A stretch of DNA of 64,000 nucleotides from Terrimonas ginsenosidimutans (GTDB taxonomy: Bacteria > Bacteroidota > Bacteroidia > Chitinophagales > Chitinophagaceae), in the NCBI RefSeq assembly GCF_022012415.1, contig NZ_JAKLTR010000024.1, forward strand, positions 26,612 to 90,611, read 5' to 3'. The notes under the pieces are model-generated. The model saw only the letters and a list, made by a program, of their open reading frames with translations, ran no database searches and was not told the DNA's origin. Made by a program: the position numbers and the translations under genes. Positions 8,586-16,815 of this stretch are shown piece after piece (position 1 is the first letter of the stretch; the number at the start of each line of letters is the position of its first letter).

Positions 8586-8699
8586 GTAGTAGCGCTATAA
8601 GTTCTGAAACTTACAACGTGTCAGCCTTCCAAACCTTTCCAATCCTTTCCAATCCTCCCAAACTTTTAAACCCTTAACCATTAAACTTTCAAACTTCCT

Positions 8700-8707
8700 T
8701 ACCTTTG
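8700..8707 (+). promoter_or_regulatory. Minus-7 promoter box (TACCTTTG)
   Basis: Exact TAnnTTTG, 19 bases before the ATG at 8727 of the small membrane protein; spacing is typical of other promoters in this window. Confidence 0.6.
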
Positions 8708-8726
8708 GCGGCAAATCATCCACATT

Positions 8727-9209
8727 ATGGCTACAGGCATGTTACACCTCCACAATTTACTCCGTTGGGTAGTTTTGATACTTCTGCTGGTTTCGATATT
8801 TAAAGCGTATACAGGCTGGCAACAGAAAAGATCTTTTACAGCTGGCGATAGAAAGGTCTGGTTGTTTACACTGATCTCTTCCCACATAAATCTTTTGATC
8901 GGACTTTTTTTATTGTTCTTGGGAAAGCAATATGGCATCCTGAAAATAAAAGATCAGTTACCGGAAGGCATCAGCATCATGTCCAACAAACCGCTTCGTT
9001 TTTTCTGGATAGAGCATCCGGTATTCATGATCATTGCAATCATTCTCGTCACGGCAGGATATAAAATGGCAAAGAAGCCTATAGCTGACGAATTGAAATT
9101 CAAGAGAGCTTTCTGGCTGTTCTTCATCGCACTATTGGCAATACTGGTGGCTATCCCATGGCCATTCAGGGAAGTTATCGGCCGCCCGCTCTTCCCCGGC
9201 ATGCACTAA
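8727..9209 (+). CDS. Four-helix inner-membrane protein, 'cytochrome B'-type annotation
   Basis: 160 aa with four hydrophobic segments, about 8-25, 46-64, 97-113 and 128-146. Two His in LHLHNLLRW (6-10) and one in SSHINLL (~52), plus IEHPVF (~95), could ligate heme, and Bacteroidota relatives are often labelled 'cytochrome B' in databases (from memory). Whether heme is really bound is not shown by the sequence. The gene is monocistronic between a strong upstream terminator and the convergent repeat hairpin that begins one base after its stop. Confidence 0.75.
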   Translation: MATGMLHLHNLLRWVVLILLLVSIFKAYTGWQQKRSFTAGDRKVWLFTLISSHINLLIGLFLLFLGKQYGILKIKDQLPEGISIMSNKPLRFFWIEHPVFMIIAIILVTAGYKMAKKPIADELKFKRAFWLFFIALLAILVAIPWPFREVIGRPLFPGMH

Positions 9210-9385
9210 CGCGAATGAGCACGAATGGCCGCGGACTAACACGAATAAAAGCACTAAAGCAGAGAAGCTATTGATCAATTCATCAGTAGCTTCTCTGCTT
9301 TAGTGCTTTTATTCGCGATCATTCGCGGCCATTCGTGTTCTATTCGCGATCATTCGCGGCCATTCGTGCTCATTCGCGTTCGCGT
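9210..9385. repeat. GCGAATG/GCGGCCATTCG inverted repeat with a perfect 27-bp core hairpin
   Basis: The core arms 9244-9270 and 9287-9313 (AATAAAAGCACTAAAGCAG and its complement, continuing to 27 bp) are perfectly complementary with a 16-base loop. They are flanked by words CGCGAATGAGCACGAATGG on the left and repeated ATTCGCGATCATTCGCGGCC on the right. It lies between convergent genes and begins immediately after a stop codon. The outer words recur at 45190-45308. Confidence 0.85.
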
Positions 9386-9386
9386 T

Positions 9387-9881
9387 CTATTTGCGTCCCA
9401 GCTCTATTACTTCGCCATCCTTCATATCCTTTCCATCAATCACGAACCGGATCAGCGTTCTCATTTTATGCCAGCCCTGTTTGCCGGCGGCGCCGGGATT
9501 CATGTGAAGGCATTGATGTTGCTGATCAAACATTACTTTAAGGATATGGGAGTGCCCGCTGATGAAAAGCAGGGGTTTGTGGAGCAGAAGCTCTTTTCTG
9601 GTTTCAGGATTGTATTTTGGTGGAGCGCCACCGATATGACGCATCATCACTTTTACGGACTCGCAGGTGAATACAAGTTGCTCCGGATAGTTTGAGCGGA
9701 TATCCGTTCCATCGATATTACCGTACACGCCGCGAAGTGGTTTGAACTTACGAAGTTTTGCCGCAAGTTGGTCATTGCCAAAATCGCCTGCATGCCAGAT
9801 CTCATCGCAATTGTCAAAATGCTTGAAGACTGCTTCGTCGAGAAAGCCGTGTGTGTCGGATATGAGTCCTATTCTTGTCAT
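9387..9881 (-). CDS. Metallophosphoesterase, YfcE/MJ0936 family
   Basis: 164 aa, typical length. The binuclear metal site is complete: Asp9 and His11 (SDTHG), Asp33 (AGDFGN), Asn55 (GNID), His82 (MRHIGG), His110 and His112 (GHSH). Members hydrolyse phosphodiesters or monoesters in the cytoplasm; the natural substrate is not known. It starts 3 bases after the stop of the Nudix gene, so the two form an operon, and both would act on small phosphorylated metabolites. Confidence 0.92.
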   Translation of the reverse strand: MTRIGLISDTHGFLDEAVFKHFDNCDEIWHAGDFGNDQLAAKLRKFKPLRGVYGNIDGTDIRSNYPEQLVFTCESVKVMMRHIGGAPPKYNPETRKELLLHKPLLFISGHSHILKVMFDQQHQCLHMNPGAAGKQGWHKMRTLIRFVIDGKDMKDGEVIELGRK

Positions 9882-9884
9882 AGA

Positions 9885-10289
9885 TCAATCGATCAATCCG
9901 TTTTGTTTTAATTGTTGCAGGATCATAACCGCGCCGGGCGCCTGATTTTGTTGCTGCAGATATTCTTCCAGGGAAAAGAAAGCAAGTTCGCCGATCTCAG
10001 CTGAAGCGGTTGGATCTATTTCTTTTTGAAGAAGAAAGCAGTCCTGTTCCATGATCAGGCCGGTTTGCTCACCGAAAGCCGGTGCGGTGATATGCGTATA
10101 GAATTGCAGATCGGTAGCTTCAATTTGCGTATTCAACTCTTCCGCGATCTCCCTGCAAAGCGCTGCGAGCGACGTCTCGCCGGCATCTACTTTCCCACCG
10201 GGAAGATAGAAGCATTGTTTGTTGCGGCTGAAGGCAAGGAGCAGTTTTTTGTTACGGATATAAAGAAGGCCTGCTGTTGCGAGTTGCAT
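9885..10289 (-). CDS. Nudix hydrolase
   Basis: 134 aa, single-domain. The Nudix box is at 32-54: Gly32, Glu38, then REIAEEL (46-52) supplies the metal-binding glutamates Glu50 and Glu51; the conserved Gly after EE is Asn53 here. Such enzymes hydrolyse nucleoside diphosphates linked to another moiety, often (d)NTPs or nucleotide sugars. The specificity cannot be read from the sequence. First gene of a two-gene operon with the metallophosphoesterase. Confidence 0.93.
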   Translation of the reverse strand: MQLATAGLLYIRNKKLLLAFSRNKQCFYLPGGKVDAGETSLAALCREIAEELNTQIEATDLQFYTHITAPAFGEQTGLIMEQDCFLLQKEIDPTASAEIGELAFFSLEEYLQQQNQAPGAVMILQQLKQNGLID

Positions 10290-10512
10290 AAGCGTGTTTG
10301 TTTTATAATGTCTAGGCCAGAAAGGTAAGCAATAACTTAAAAAATGAAGTTTAGGGATGATATTCGTGTTAATAAAGATCAGCTTTCCGTTTAGCTTAAT
10401 ATTTTTATTTTATATTTTAGAGCGGACTTGGAATGACTTATGGAGGATTGATTCAGGAGAACACCGAATGAATTTTTCATAATATCTTTTACAGGGGCTC
10501 TTCGTATTACAA

Positions 10513-11160
10513 ATGAAAAATAAAACCTTAGAAATGCTTGATTCGAAAATTCAAAACCTAAAGAATGCTCTCTCTGAAGTTGCTCCCCGGATAGTTACTT
10601 TATCTCTTAATCAAGGCGCTTCGGATGATGAAATTGAGGTGCTGCAATCGCTGACAGGTAAATCCCTTCCCGATGATCTGAAACAGCTTTACAAATCCAT
10701 CAATGGAAATATTCAGGAAGAGAACTGGGGCAATTTCTTTTATGGCCTTACTTTTTATTCGATCAGCGAATCGATCGATGAACTTAATTCCAGAAAAGAT
10801 TTTTCGGAACAACACGACGCTGTTAAATTGAAATATTCTGATGCGCAGATTGACGGATCGGATCTTTATAACCCCAACTGGATACCCGTTGCAACTGACG
10901 GAAGCAGGGATAGATTATTTGTTGATATGGCTCCATCAGATTCAGGTACTCCGGGACAGATAATTTATATTGAAGGCACCGACCTTGCAGGTATCCTTGT
11001 TGCCGAGTCGATAGAAAAACTATTGGAGCAATTTACCAACGACCTGAAGGAAGGGCGTTATCATCTCGCAGAAGATGCACTGGAAGACGGTAACCATTGG
11101 CTGGAGACGGAAGACTCCATAACTCTATATAAACTGGCTCAAGGAAAAATATATAATTAA
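10513..11160 (+). CDS. SMI1/KNR4 (SUKH) family protein
   Basis: 215 aa. The N-terminal half carries the SUKH pattern: a helix, then SLTGKSLPDDLKQLYKSING (~50-70), which is the usual 'lP.dl..ly...nG' core, then ENWGNFFYGLTFYSI and later NPNWIPVATDGSRDRLFVD. SUKH proteins in bacteria are often immunity proteins of contact-dependent or polymorphic toxins, but many are orphans with no known job. No toxin gene is adjacent. It lies in an AT-rich patch with two membrane proteins of unknown function, different in composition from the neighbours. Confidence 0.85.
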   Translation: MKNKTLEMLDSKIQNLKNALSEVAPRIVTLSLNQGASDDEIEVLQSLTGKSLPDDLKQLYKSINGNIQEENWGNFFYGLTFYSISESIDELNSRKDFSEQHDAVKLKYSDAQIDGSDLYNPNWIPVATDGSRDRLFVDMAPSDSGTPGQIIYIEGTDLAGILVAESIEKLLEQFTNDLKEGRYHLAEDALEDGNHWLETEDSITLYKLAQGKIYN

Positions 11161-11212
11161 CCAGGCTTCTGCAATTGTTTTACGGGATAGATAAAATATA
11201 AGAATATTTCTC

Positions 11213-11782
11213 ATGTGGTTTTGGATCATTGCTAAAGTAATCTCTGCTTATATTATTTCCACTTCTGTTTTTCTGGTGATGGCTTTATTCTTTACCGCAC
11301 CTCGAAAACGGATCGATACGTTTCTGGACAGGGCAAACCTTTTAATCTTATCTGTTCTGCTCATGTATATCGTGACGCTTGGGTTCGGGTTTGTGGAATT
11401 TCTGCTCTCTAACGAAGGCAATTCAGATGCCATCGATGGTGATATTTTACAGCGTTCAAAAAGAAATCACATTTACTCATATCCCTATACTCTCTGCCTG
11501 GTTTTTTTGTTTCAGTTGTTATTTTTCATTCGAAGGAATAGAGTTGAAATATCCCTTACAATCGTCTCTATCATTTTGTTAACGGCTGTGCAGAATTTCG
11601 AATGGGTGGTTATCTTTATTACGCGGCTGTACAGAGACTACCTGCCCTCCAGTTGGTCAGTATATTACAGATGGACAGGTGAGCTATGGAGTTTGCTATT
11701 TTCAGCGATTTATTTTTTAATTTGCTGGAACTCCTGGCAGATCAATAAGAGCGGAAAAACAGCAACGAAGCAAACGGATTAA
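11213..11782 (+). CDS. Multi-pass membrane protein of unknown function
   Basis: 189 aa, not recognised. About five hydrophobic segments are visible (roughly residues 4-27, 41-62, 83-101, 108-128 and 150-170), with a polar loop around SNEGNSDAIDGDILQRSKRN (66-85). It follows the SUKH gene on the same strand with a 52-base gap, so they may be co-transcribed. Codon use is AT-rich compared with the housekeeping genes, consistent with an accessory gene. Confidence 0.65.
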   Translation: MWFWIIAKVISAYIISTSVFLVMALFFTAPRKRIDTFLDRANLLILSVLLMYIVTLGFGFVEFLLSNEGNSDAIDGDILQRSKRNHIYSYPYTLCLVFLFQLLFFIRRNRVEISLTIVSIILLTAVQNFEWVVIFITRLYRDYLPSSWSVYYRWTGELWSLLFSAIYFLICWNSWQINKSGKTATKQTD

Positions 11783-11953
11783 CGTTGTGAAGCCCGCTTC
11801 TCTCAATTATTGCATAACGGTCTAAGAGGATTTTATGAGGCAGCAAACTGTGTATTGTTCAATGATCCTATGTCAGGTGCGGCATTGATGAAAGCAACCG
11901 AATTAATGCAATATCTTACCCGGCAATCATTAAATAGTCATGATAAACTGTAG
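11783..11953 (+). pseudogene. Possible gene remnant without a start codon
   Basis: The frame stays open for 56 codons directly after the stop of the preceding gene and ends at TAG 11951-11953. It encodes a protein-like peptide (HNGLRGFYEAANCVLFND, then SGAALMKATELMQYLTRQ) with good amphipathic pattern but has no ATG near its beginning; TTG or internal ATG codons would be the only starts. It could be the C-terminal scrap of a decayed gene in this accessory patch, or chance. Confidence 0.3.
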
Positions 11954-12023
11954 TGTGTCTGGGGTATCAAATAAAAAGAGAAATTCTTTTGTTTAATCAA
12001 TTTACATAACTCGTAATTCTTTT

Positions 12024-12587
12024 ATGTTGGTGGTGTTTTTTATAACTGCTTTTTTACTTGGTCTTGCCGGCGGTATCGTATATCTTATCTATTTGCCATT
12101 CAGAAACTATTTGATCAGGAAAGGTAAACTCACGGCGGAAATGAATCGTAAGGTGAATATTGCCTATATCTTTGTTATACTGGTATTGTCCGGATATTTC
12201 ACGTTTGACGCATTCTTTCCAGGTAAAAGCTTTTTTAAGAATGAATTCAATACTGTTACGTTAAGAGAGCTTCCTGAGTCGGCAATATTTATAGAAAAGA
12301 ATGCATCCTATCCAGACTTTCACGGAGACTATTGTTCCAGTTCCCAGATCATGCTTTCGCAGATTGACTACACAAACCTCTTAAATGAAATAACGAATGA
12401 CACTCGCATTTCAAAAGATAAATATATTGTTGGATCAGATGAGTTCAGTAAAACGCTGGGGGATAAGAAAGCCGGCGATATCACTAACGTATTCAGGAGG
12501 AGAATTGGAGTGAACAACGACTTTTATTACTACATTGGATTTTACAAAGATGGCAGAACAGTTTTTGTGACTGTTTGTGTAGTGTAG
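12024..12587 (+). CDS. Membrane-anchored protein of unknown function
   Basis: 187 aa, not recognised. Two hydrophobic segments (about 1-27 and 45-65) precede a soluble domain of ~120 residues (from FFPGKSFF to VFVTVCVV) with a Cys-Ser-Ser (CSSSQIM) and many Asp/Asn. It may sit in the inner membrane with the soluble part outside. It is separated from the preceding membrane protein by a gene remnant, and the whole patch is AT-rich. Confidence 0.6.
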   Translation: MLVVFFITAFLLGLAGGIVYLIYLPFRNYLIRKGKLTAEMNRKVNIAYIFVILVLSGYFTFDAFFPGKSFFKNEFNTVTLRELPESAIFIEKNASYPDFHGDYCSSSQIMLSQIDYTNLLNEITNDTRISKDKYIVGSDEFSKTLGDKKAGDITNVFRRRIGVNNDFYYYIGFYKDGRTVFVTVCVV

Positions 12588-12678
12588 AACACCATTTTTG
12601 TTTGAATTTTATAATCCGTAACTTTATGTATGCGGCTGTTGAAGGGCTATAAGCCGCGATATTTAATTGTAACGATTC

Positions 12679-12783
12679 ATGCCATTTAAAAGAAACTTTC
12701 TTTACTGGATTGATAAACGCCGCTGGAAGTACATTTTCCTGCTCTCGACTCTGGAGCTTTCCCGGCGAAGCGCAATTCAATAG
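12679..12783 (+). pseudogene. Short ORF, probable gene fragment (34 aa)
   Basis: ATG at 12679 to TAG 12783. The peptide begins MPFKRNFLYWIDKRRWKY and continues with a short hydrophobic stretch IFLLSTLEL before ending; it looks like the start of a membrane protein cut short. No homology is recognised. Function as a real small protein cannot be excluded. Confidence 0.25.
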
Positions 12784-12862
12784 TAATATGCTATATGATG
12801 CCTCATGAGGCTGTTGCATTTTTACTTCACAGATGCTTTCATTATTTGTAATCTTCTTACCC

Positions 12863-14020
12863 ATGCCACATTACCATAAACTGGGAAACATTCCCCATAA
12901 GCGCCATACCCAATTCCGCAAACCGGATGGTGGTTTATATTCTGAACAGTTATTCTCAACCGAAGGATTCAGCAATGATTCCTCCTTATTGTACCATATT
13001 TATCCGCCAACTCAGATCATCAAAACCGAGCCACACCAAAATGTAGCGCCTGAAATAGCGGAAGAAAAAATGCTGAAACACCGCAGCTTCGAAGGCTTCA
13101 AGGTAAAGCCCGCCAAAGACTTCCTGCAAAGCAGGGTTCCTGTACTGGTGAACAATGACTGCCATATCGTGCTCGCTGCTCCACAGGAAAGCATGACAGA
13201 TTATTTCTATAAAAACACAGATGCCGACGAAATGATCTTTGTGCACGAAGGCAAAGGCGTGCTGAAAACACAATATGGCAATCTGCCGTTTGATTATGGA
13301 GATTATCTCGTAATACCAAGAGGAACGATCTACCAAATACATTTTGAATCAGCAGACAATCGCTTATTCATCGTCGAATCATTCAGCCCCATACGTTATC
13401 CCAAAAGGTACCTAAGCAAGTACGGACAATTGCTCGAGCATTCGCCCTATTGTGAACGCGATATCAGGGCCCCGCAGGATATCAATCCTGTTGATGAGAA
13501 AGGAGATTTCCTGATCAAAGCGAAAAAGAAAGGTATAATGTATGGTCTGCATTACGGTACTCATCCGTTTGACGTGGTAGGGTGGGACGGATGCTGTTAT
13601 CCATTTGCTTTTTCGATTCATGATTTCGAGCCGATCACCGGCCGCGTGCATCAGCCCCCTCCCGTTCACCAGACATTTGAGGCGCACAATTTTGTAGTGT
13701 GCTCGTTCTGCCCGCGTTTGTATGATTATCATCCGCAGGCGATTCCTGCGCCATATAACCACAGCAATATTGACAGTGACGAAGTGTTGTACTATGTAGA
13801 TGGGGATTTCATGAGCCGCAAAAATGTGACCCGAGGCATGATCACCCTTCACCCGGCCGGTATTCCACATGGTCCGCATCCTGGTGCGGTCGAAAGAAGT
13901 ATCGGAGCGAAAGAAACAAAGGAGCTGGCTGTGATGGTAGATACTTTTCATCCGCTGATGCTGACAAGGCAGGCGCTGGAAATAGAGAATGACGGGTATG
14001 TGATGAGCTGGGCTGAGTAG
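12863..14020 (+). CDS. hmgA: Homogentisate 1,2-dioxygenase
   Basis: 385 aa from the ATG at 12863 (MPHYHKLGNIPHKRHTQF); the longer reading from 12833 adds ten non-conserved residues. The enzyme opens the ring of homogentisate with Fe(II) and O2 in tyrosine and phenylalanine degradation, giving maleylacetoacetate. It has the cupin fold: FVHEGKGVLKTQYG with FDYGDYLVIPRGTIYQI in the N-terminal cupin, and the C-terminal metal region ITLHPAGIPHGPHPG with the conserved His residues. It is about 50 residues shorter than animal and proteobacterial enzymes, as I recall for Bacteroidota. No other tyrosine catabolic gene is adjacent. Confidence 0.92.
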   Translation: MPHYHKLGNIPHKRHTQFRKPDGGLYSEQLFSTEGFSNDSSLLYHIYPPTQIIKTEPHQNVAPEIAEEKMLKHRSFEGFKVKPAKDFLQSRVPVLVNNDCHIVLAAPQESMTDYFYKNTDADEMIFVHEGKGVLKTQYGNLPFDYGDYLVIPRGTIYQIHFESADNRLFIVESFSPIRYPKRYLSKYGQLLEHSPYCERDIRAPQDINPVDEKGDFLIKAKKKGIMYGLHYGTHPFDVVGWDGCCYPFAFSIHDFEPITGRVHQPPPVHQTFEAHNFVVCSFCPRLYDYHPQAIPAPYNHSNIDSDEVLYYVDGDFMSRKNVTRGMITLHPAGIPHGPHPGAVERSIGAKETKELAVMVDTFHPLMLTRQALEIENDGYVMSWAE

Positions 14021-14042
14021 GGTTTGCTGAGATGAATATTCT

Positions 14043-14077
14043 TAAAGCTGTTCAGGTTTCCGGACAGCTTTTGTTTT
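14043..14077 (+). terminator. Intrinsic terminator of hmgA
   Basis: AAAGCTGT pairs with ACAGCTTT over a 13-base loop, followed by TGTTTTT. It lies about 25 bases after the hmgA stop. Confidence 0.8.
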
Positions 14078-14174
14078 TACGACTGTGCTCTCTTAAGCTG
14101 CTGAGCCTGAAATAACTCAGATTGACCTGAACCCTGGACACGGTGAATTACATTGGCAACGATCTTCCCGGTGA

Positions 14175-14295
14175 AATAAGCATCGTAATAGCATGAGAAT
14201 AGCATGGATTAAGCAACGTTATAGCATGGTGAAAGCATCGTTATAGCATTGGGGAAGCATGGGAATAGTATCAGGGTAGCATCAGGATAGTATTC
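14175..14295. repeat. Degenerate tandem array of ~10-12 bp ATAGCAT units
   Basis: About eleven consecutive units built on ATAGCAT, AAGCAT or ATAGTAT followed by 3-5 variable bases (for example ATAGCATGAGA, ATAGCATGGTGA, ATAGTATCAGG). The period is close to one helical turn. No coding frame runs through it. Confidence 0.8.
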
Positions 14296-14561
14296 CGCCA
14301 GCTTGGCGCTGGTAGCGGGAAAGCTCTACGTAACCATCGGTCTGGCATTTCCCGGACTACTGTGATCCATCCTTTCGGCATGCCGGAACCATCAGTGAAG
14401 CTCGGGCCCGGTTGGTAGGAGTGGCTTGCGCTGTCTGCCCGCGCGTATGGACCCCTCTAAATCTCCCCTTCAGGGGAGAGTTTGCACTCCAATATAAAAG
14501 CGCCCCAATACAACGCACAATAAGCACCAACGCGAAAACTGGCATTTCTTTAATAAGCGAC

Positions 14562-14893
14562 TTAAAGTCTCCCCTGAAGGGCTAATCGTTACCCAAACTT
14601 TCGGAGGAGTTGAAGAATTTACTGTCTCATACTGTAGCTCACGATTTCAATCCAATGTCGTTTAGTTAGCAGCCCCGAAGGAACGCGGCGGCGATACGCG
14701 GAGAGCGCGGCGAAAATACAAGATATTCTATGGCTGTTTACGTTGCGGACGCTGCGTATCGCCGCCGCGTTCCTTCGGGCTACCAAATTAAACGACATTG
14801 GATTGAAATCCTGGGGAAATAAACTATCTGAAGGAAGCAGACGCCCGTCGTAAAATTTGGGTAACGACTAACCTGAAGGGGGGAGATTGAACT
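14562..14893. repeat. 330-bp nested palindrome with GGAACGCGGCGG core
   Basis: Inner arms 14644-14699 and 14754-14809 are complementary over 56 bases except for a short block near positions 22-29 of the arm. Outer arms 14562-14600 and 14855-14893 share TCGTTACCCAAA and CTTCAGG/CCTGAAGG words in opposite orientation. Together they would fold into a very long hairpin. The GGAACGCGGCGG word recurs at 48735-48857. The whole of 14021-15006 holds only repeats and a terminator; no gene is credible there. Confidence 0.85.
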
Positions 14894-15006
14894 TAAAGAC
14901 ATTGGCCCCCATCACGCCAGCCAACCCGCCGGTTTCACCGGTGCGAAGGATTGGCACGCTTATAGCTTTTTTTCCTTATATTCATATCACCTAAAACGAT
15001 TTTGCC

Positions 15007-15402
15007 ATGCTCAAATTAAATGACCTCAAACCCGGAGATATCATCTCCATTAATGATGAAGGAATTGAAAGAGAAGGAATGGTAGTGCGTGTAAGCCGTG
15101 AAGATCACCAGGCGCTTGTAAACAACGGTATCCAGGAATTCTGGTACAGCCCACAGGAGATGAAGGCAATCCCGCTGGATGAGGCACAGCTTACCCGTTT
15201 GGGATTCACGCGGGAAGTGATGGATAATGGCATGAAATACAAAAAAGATTCTTTCCGGCTTGTCACTCCAAGGACTGGGGATTTCTCAAATATCGATATG
15301 TGGTGGCGCGAAGACCGCCGGCATTTCAGTTTTCCGCTTGGTGTGCATGAGCTGCAGAACCTGCATTTGGATATGACGAAGATTCCACTGGCGATGGCGT
15401 AG
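15007..15402 (+). CDS. Conserved small protein of unknown function
   Basis: 131 aa, soluble. It begins LKLNDLKPGDIISI and ends with SFPLGVHELQNLHLDM. A small N-terminal beta domain is suggested by the KPGDIISINDEG start, and the middle has an IPLDEAQLTRLGF segment. I recall Bacteroidota phage- and mobile-element-associated proteins with the same order of parts (an N-terminal 'IGNYV' strand, 'IPLTEEWLLKFGF', and a C-terminal 'VHQLQNLYFALTG'), and this looks like a chromosomal relative. No function is known for them. It is monocistronic with a strong terminator. Confidence 0.75.
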   Translation: MLKLNDLKPGDIISINDEGIEREGMVVRVSREDHQALVNNGIQEFWYSPQEMKAIPLDEAQLTRLGFTREVMDNGMKYKKDSFRLVTPRTGDFSNIDMWWREDRRHFSFPLGVHELQNLHLDMTKIPLAMA

Positions 15403-15474
15403 GAAGCGATGGCCGATGGCGGATGACCGAAGGACAGTCTGAAGATTGAATAATCTACATATAATTTGAATTTT

Positions 15475-15526
15475 AAAACGGCAGGCCCGAATTCTTTGAT
15501 CAGAATTCAGGTCTGCCGTTTTATTT
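15475..15526 (+). terminator. Strong intrinsic terminator upstream of the ribosomal operon
   Basis: AAAACGGCAGGCC-GAATTCT pairs with AGAATTC-GGTCTGCCGTTTT (15475-15522) around a 6-base loop, followed by T-rich sequence. It isolates the preceding gene from infA. Flanking GGCCGATGGC / GCCATCGGCC words (15408-15432 and 15567-15592) form an outer inverted repeat. Confidence 0.85.
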
Positions 15527-15698
15527 TCTGGTAACTATTGACTTTTAAATTGTTAAGGGATACTCACCTCGGCCATCGGCCATCGGTCAGCGACCATCAT
15601 CCTTCGAAAACCGTTTGCTTTTGAGGCCAAAATTCCCTAACTTCGCACGTTCCGGGGAAAAATAGGAGACGATTTTTCTTTTTTACAGTATATACTCC

Positions 15699-15706
15699 TA
15701 TCTTTG
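15699..15706 (+). promoter_or_regulatory. Minus-7 promoter box (TATCTTTG) of the alpha ribosomal operon
   Basis: Exact TAnnTTTG, 16 bases before the infA ATG, downstream of the terminator at 15475. It indicates that infA-rplQ is started here and is not a continuation of a spc-type operon. Confidence 0.7.
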
Positions 15707-15722
15707 CACCCCTAAAAATAGT

Positions 15723-15941
15723 ATGTCGAAACAACCCCTTATCAAACAAGATGGTATCATTCTGGAAGCGTTGTCAAACGCAATGTTCAGAGTGAAGCTG
15801 GAAAATGGTCACGAAATACTGGCAACCATCTCGGGAAAGATGCGGATGCACTATATCCGGATCTTGCCTGGAGATAAAGTGGGAGTGGAGCTGTCTCCAT
15901 ATGATTTGACACGAGGAAGGATCAATTTCAGGTACAAATAA
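15723..15941 (+). CDS. infA: Translation initiation factor IF-1
   Basis: 72 aa, standard S1/OB-fold factor ([37 protein letters not shown]). It binds the 30S A site during initiation. First gene of the infA-rpmJ-rpsM-rpsK-rpsD-rpoA-rplQ operon, 65 bases before rpmJ. secY and map, which commonly precede infA in this phylum, are not here. Confidence 0.98.
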   Translation: MSKQPLIKQDGIILEALSNAMFRVKLENGHEILATISGKMRMHYIRILPGDKVGVELSPYDLTRGRINFRYK

Positions 15942-16006
15942 ACTGATTCATGAGAGGAGCATCGGGCGAATCTCAGAACATTTAGAAATAAAAAAAGTGA
16001 TTCGTC

Positions 16007-16123
16007 ATGAAAGTTAGAGCATCCATCAAAAAAAGAAGTGCAGATTGCAAGATCGTACGTCGTAAAGGCAAGCTGTATGTGATCAACAAAAAGAACCCTC
16101 GCTTCAAGCAGCGTCAAGGGTAA
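16007..16123 (+). CDS. rpmJ: 50S ribosomal protein L36
   Basis: 38 aa from ATG 16007 to TAA 16123: begins [20 protein letters not shown] and ends NPRFKQRQG. Only one of the four zinc ligands of classical L36 (Cys14) is present; positions 11, 27 and 32 are Ser, Asn and non-His, so this is the zinc-free type usual in Bacteroidota. It lies between infA and rpsM as expected. Confidence 0.96.
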   Translation: MKVRASIKKRSADCKIVRRKGKLYVINKKNPRFKQRQG

Positions 16124-16190
16124 TAATTGAGGCTGAGAGATTCAGTTTCAATGTTTAATGTTAATAACAAACAATAAATAGAAGAGAAAT

Positions 16191-16571
16191 ATGGCACGTA
16201 TTGCCGGTGTTGACTTACCAAAAAACAAAAGAGGCGAAATAGGGCTGACCTATATCTATGGTATCGGACCTTCTACCGCCCAGTACATTCTTGACAAGAA
16301 CAATATTGATCGCAGCAAGAAAGTACATGAGTGGAATGACGACGATCTGAATGCTATCCGTACAACCATTACGGATGAGCTGAAGGTTGAAGGTCAGTTG
16401 CGTTCCGAAGTGCAAATGAGCATCAAGCGTTTGCTTGATATCGCTTGCTACCGTGGCCTCCGTCACAGGAAAGGTCTCCCGGTTCGTGGTCAGCGTACTA
16501 AAACCAATAGCCGTACACGTAAAGGAAAACGTAAAACGGTTGCTGGTAAGAAGAAAGCGACTAAGAAATAA
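16191..16571 (+). CDS. rpsM: 30S ribosomal protein S13
   Basis: 126 aa, full length: [21 protein letters not shown] at the N-terminus (in part), the [22 protein letters not shown] core and the Lys-rich C-terminal tail that reaches the tRNA sites. It contacts the 30S head and the 50S bridge. A hairpin repeat separates it from rpsK. Confidence 0.98.
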   Translation: MARIAGVDLPKNKRGEIGLTYIYGIGPSTAQYILDKNNIDRSKKVHEWNDDDLNAIRTTITDELKVEGQLRSEVQMSIKRLLDIACYRGLRHRKGLPVRGQRTKTNSRTRKGKRKTVAGKKKATKK

Positions 16572-16579
16572 TTAAAAAG

Positions 16580-16639
16580 TCAAAAGTAACCCCGCTTAAC
16601 AATTGAAGACACTTTCAATCGCTAAGCGGGGTACTTTTG
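16580..16639. repeat. ACCCCGCTTA hairpin element between rpsM and rpsK
   Basis: TCAAAAGTAACCCCGCTTA (16580-16598) pairs with TAAGCGGGGTACTTTTGA (16623-16640) with one bulged base; inside, ATTGAA (16602-16607) pairs with TTCAAT (16614-16619). Near-identical outer arms occur at 18000-18053, and a variant at 36197-36257. Confidence 0.85.
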
Positions 16640-16815
16640 AATTTTGCTGTTCATAAGACTTGCACAGACATGAATCAATTTCGGATAGCTTCGTAAGTCG
16701 GCAGGAGAAATGATTCAACCATTTCGTATAAATGATAAGGATTGCATCCTTGTCAACACGGACTTGAGCCGGGACGGGATGACATTGAAACAAACATTAA
16801 AGATTACCTCAGAAC

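Noticed and set aside
9303..9695. 130-codon plus-strand ORF
   Set aside because: Starts in the GCGAATG repeat and runs antisense through the metallophosphoesterase.
13412..13951. 179-codon ORF opposite hmgA
   Set aside because: Antisense shadow; hmgA is clearly the coding strand.
14175..14295. CRISPR-like array
   Set aside because: Units of 10-12 bp without unique spacers and no cas genes; it is a degenerate tandem repeat.
14357..14545. 62-codon ORF in the repeat region after hmgA
   Set aside because: Built from the CTCCCCTTCAGGGG repeat words, with no recognisable protein pattern.
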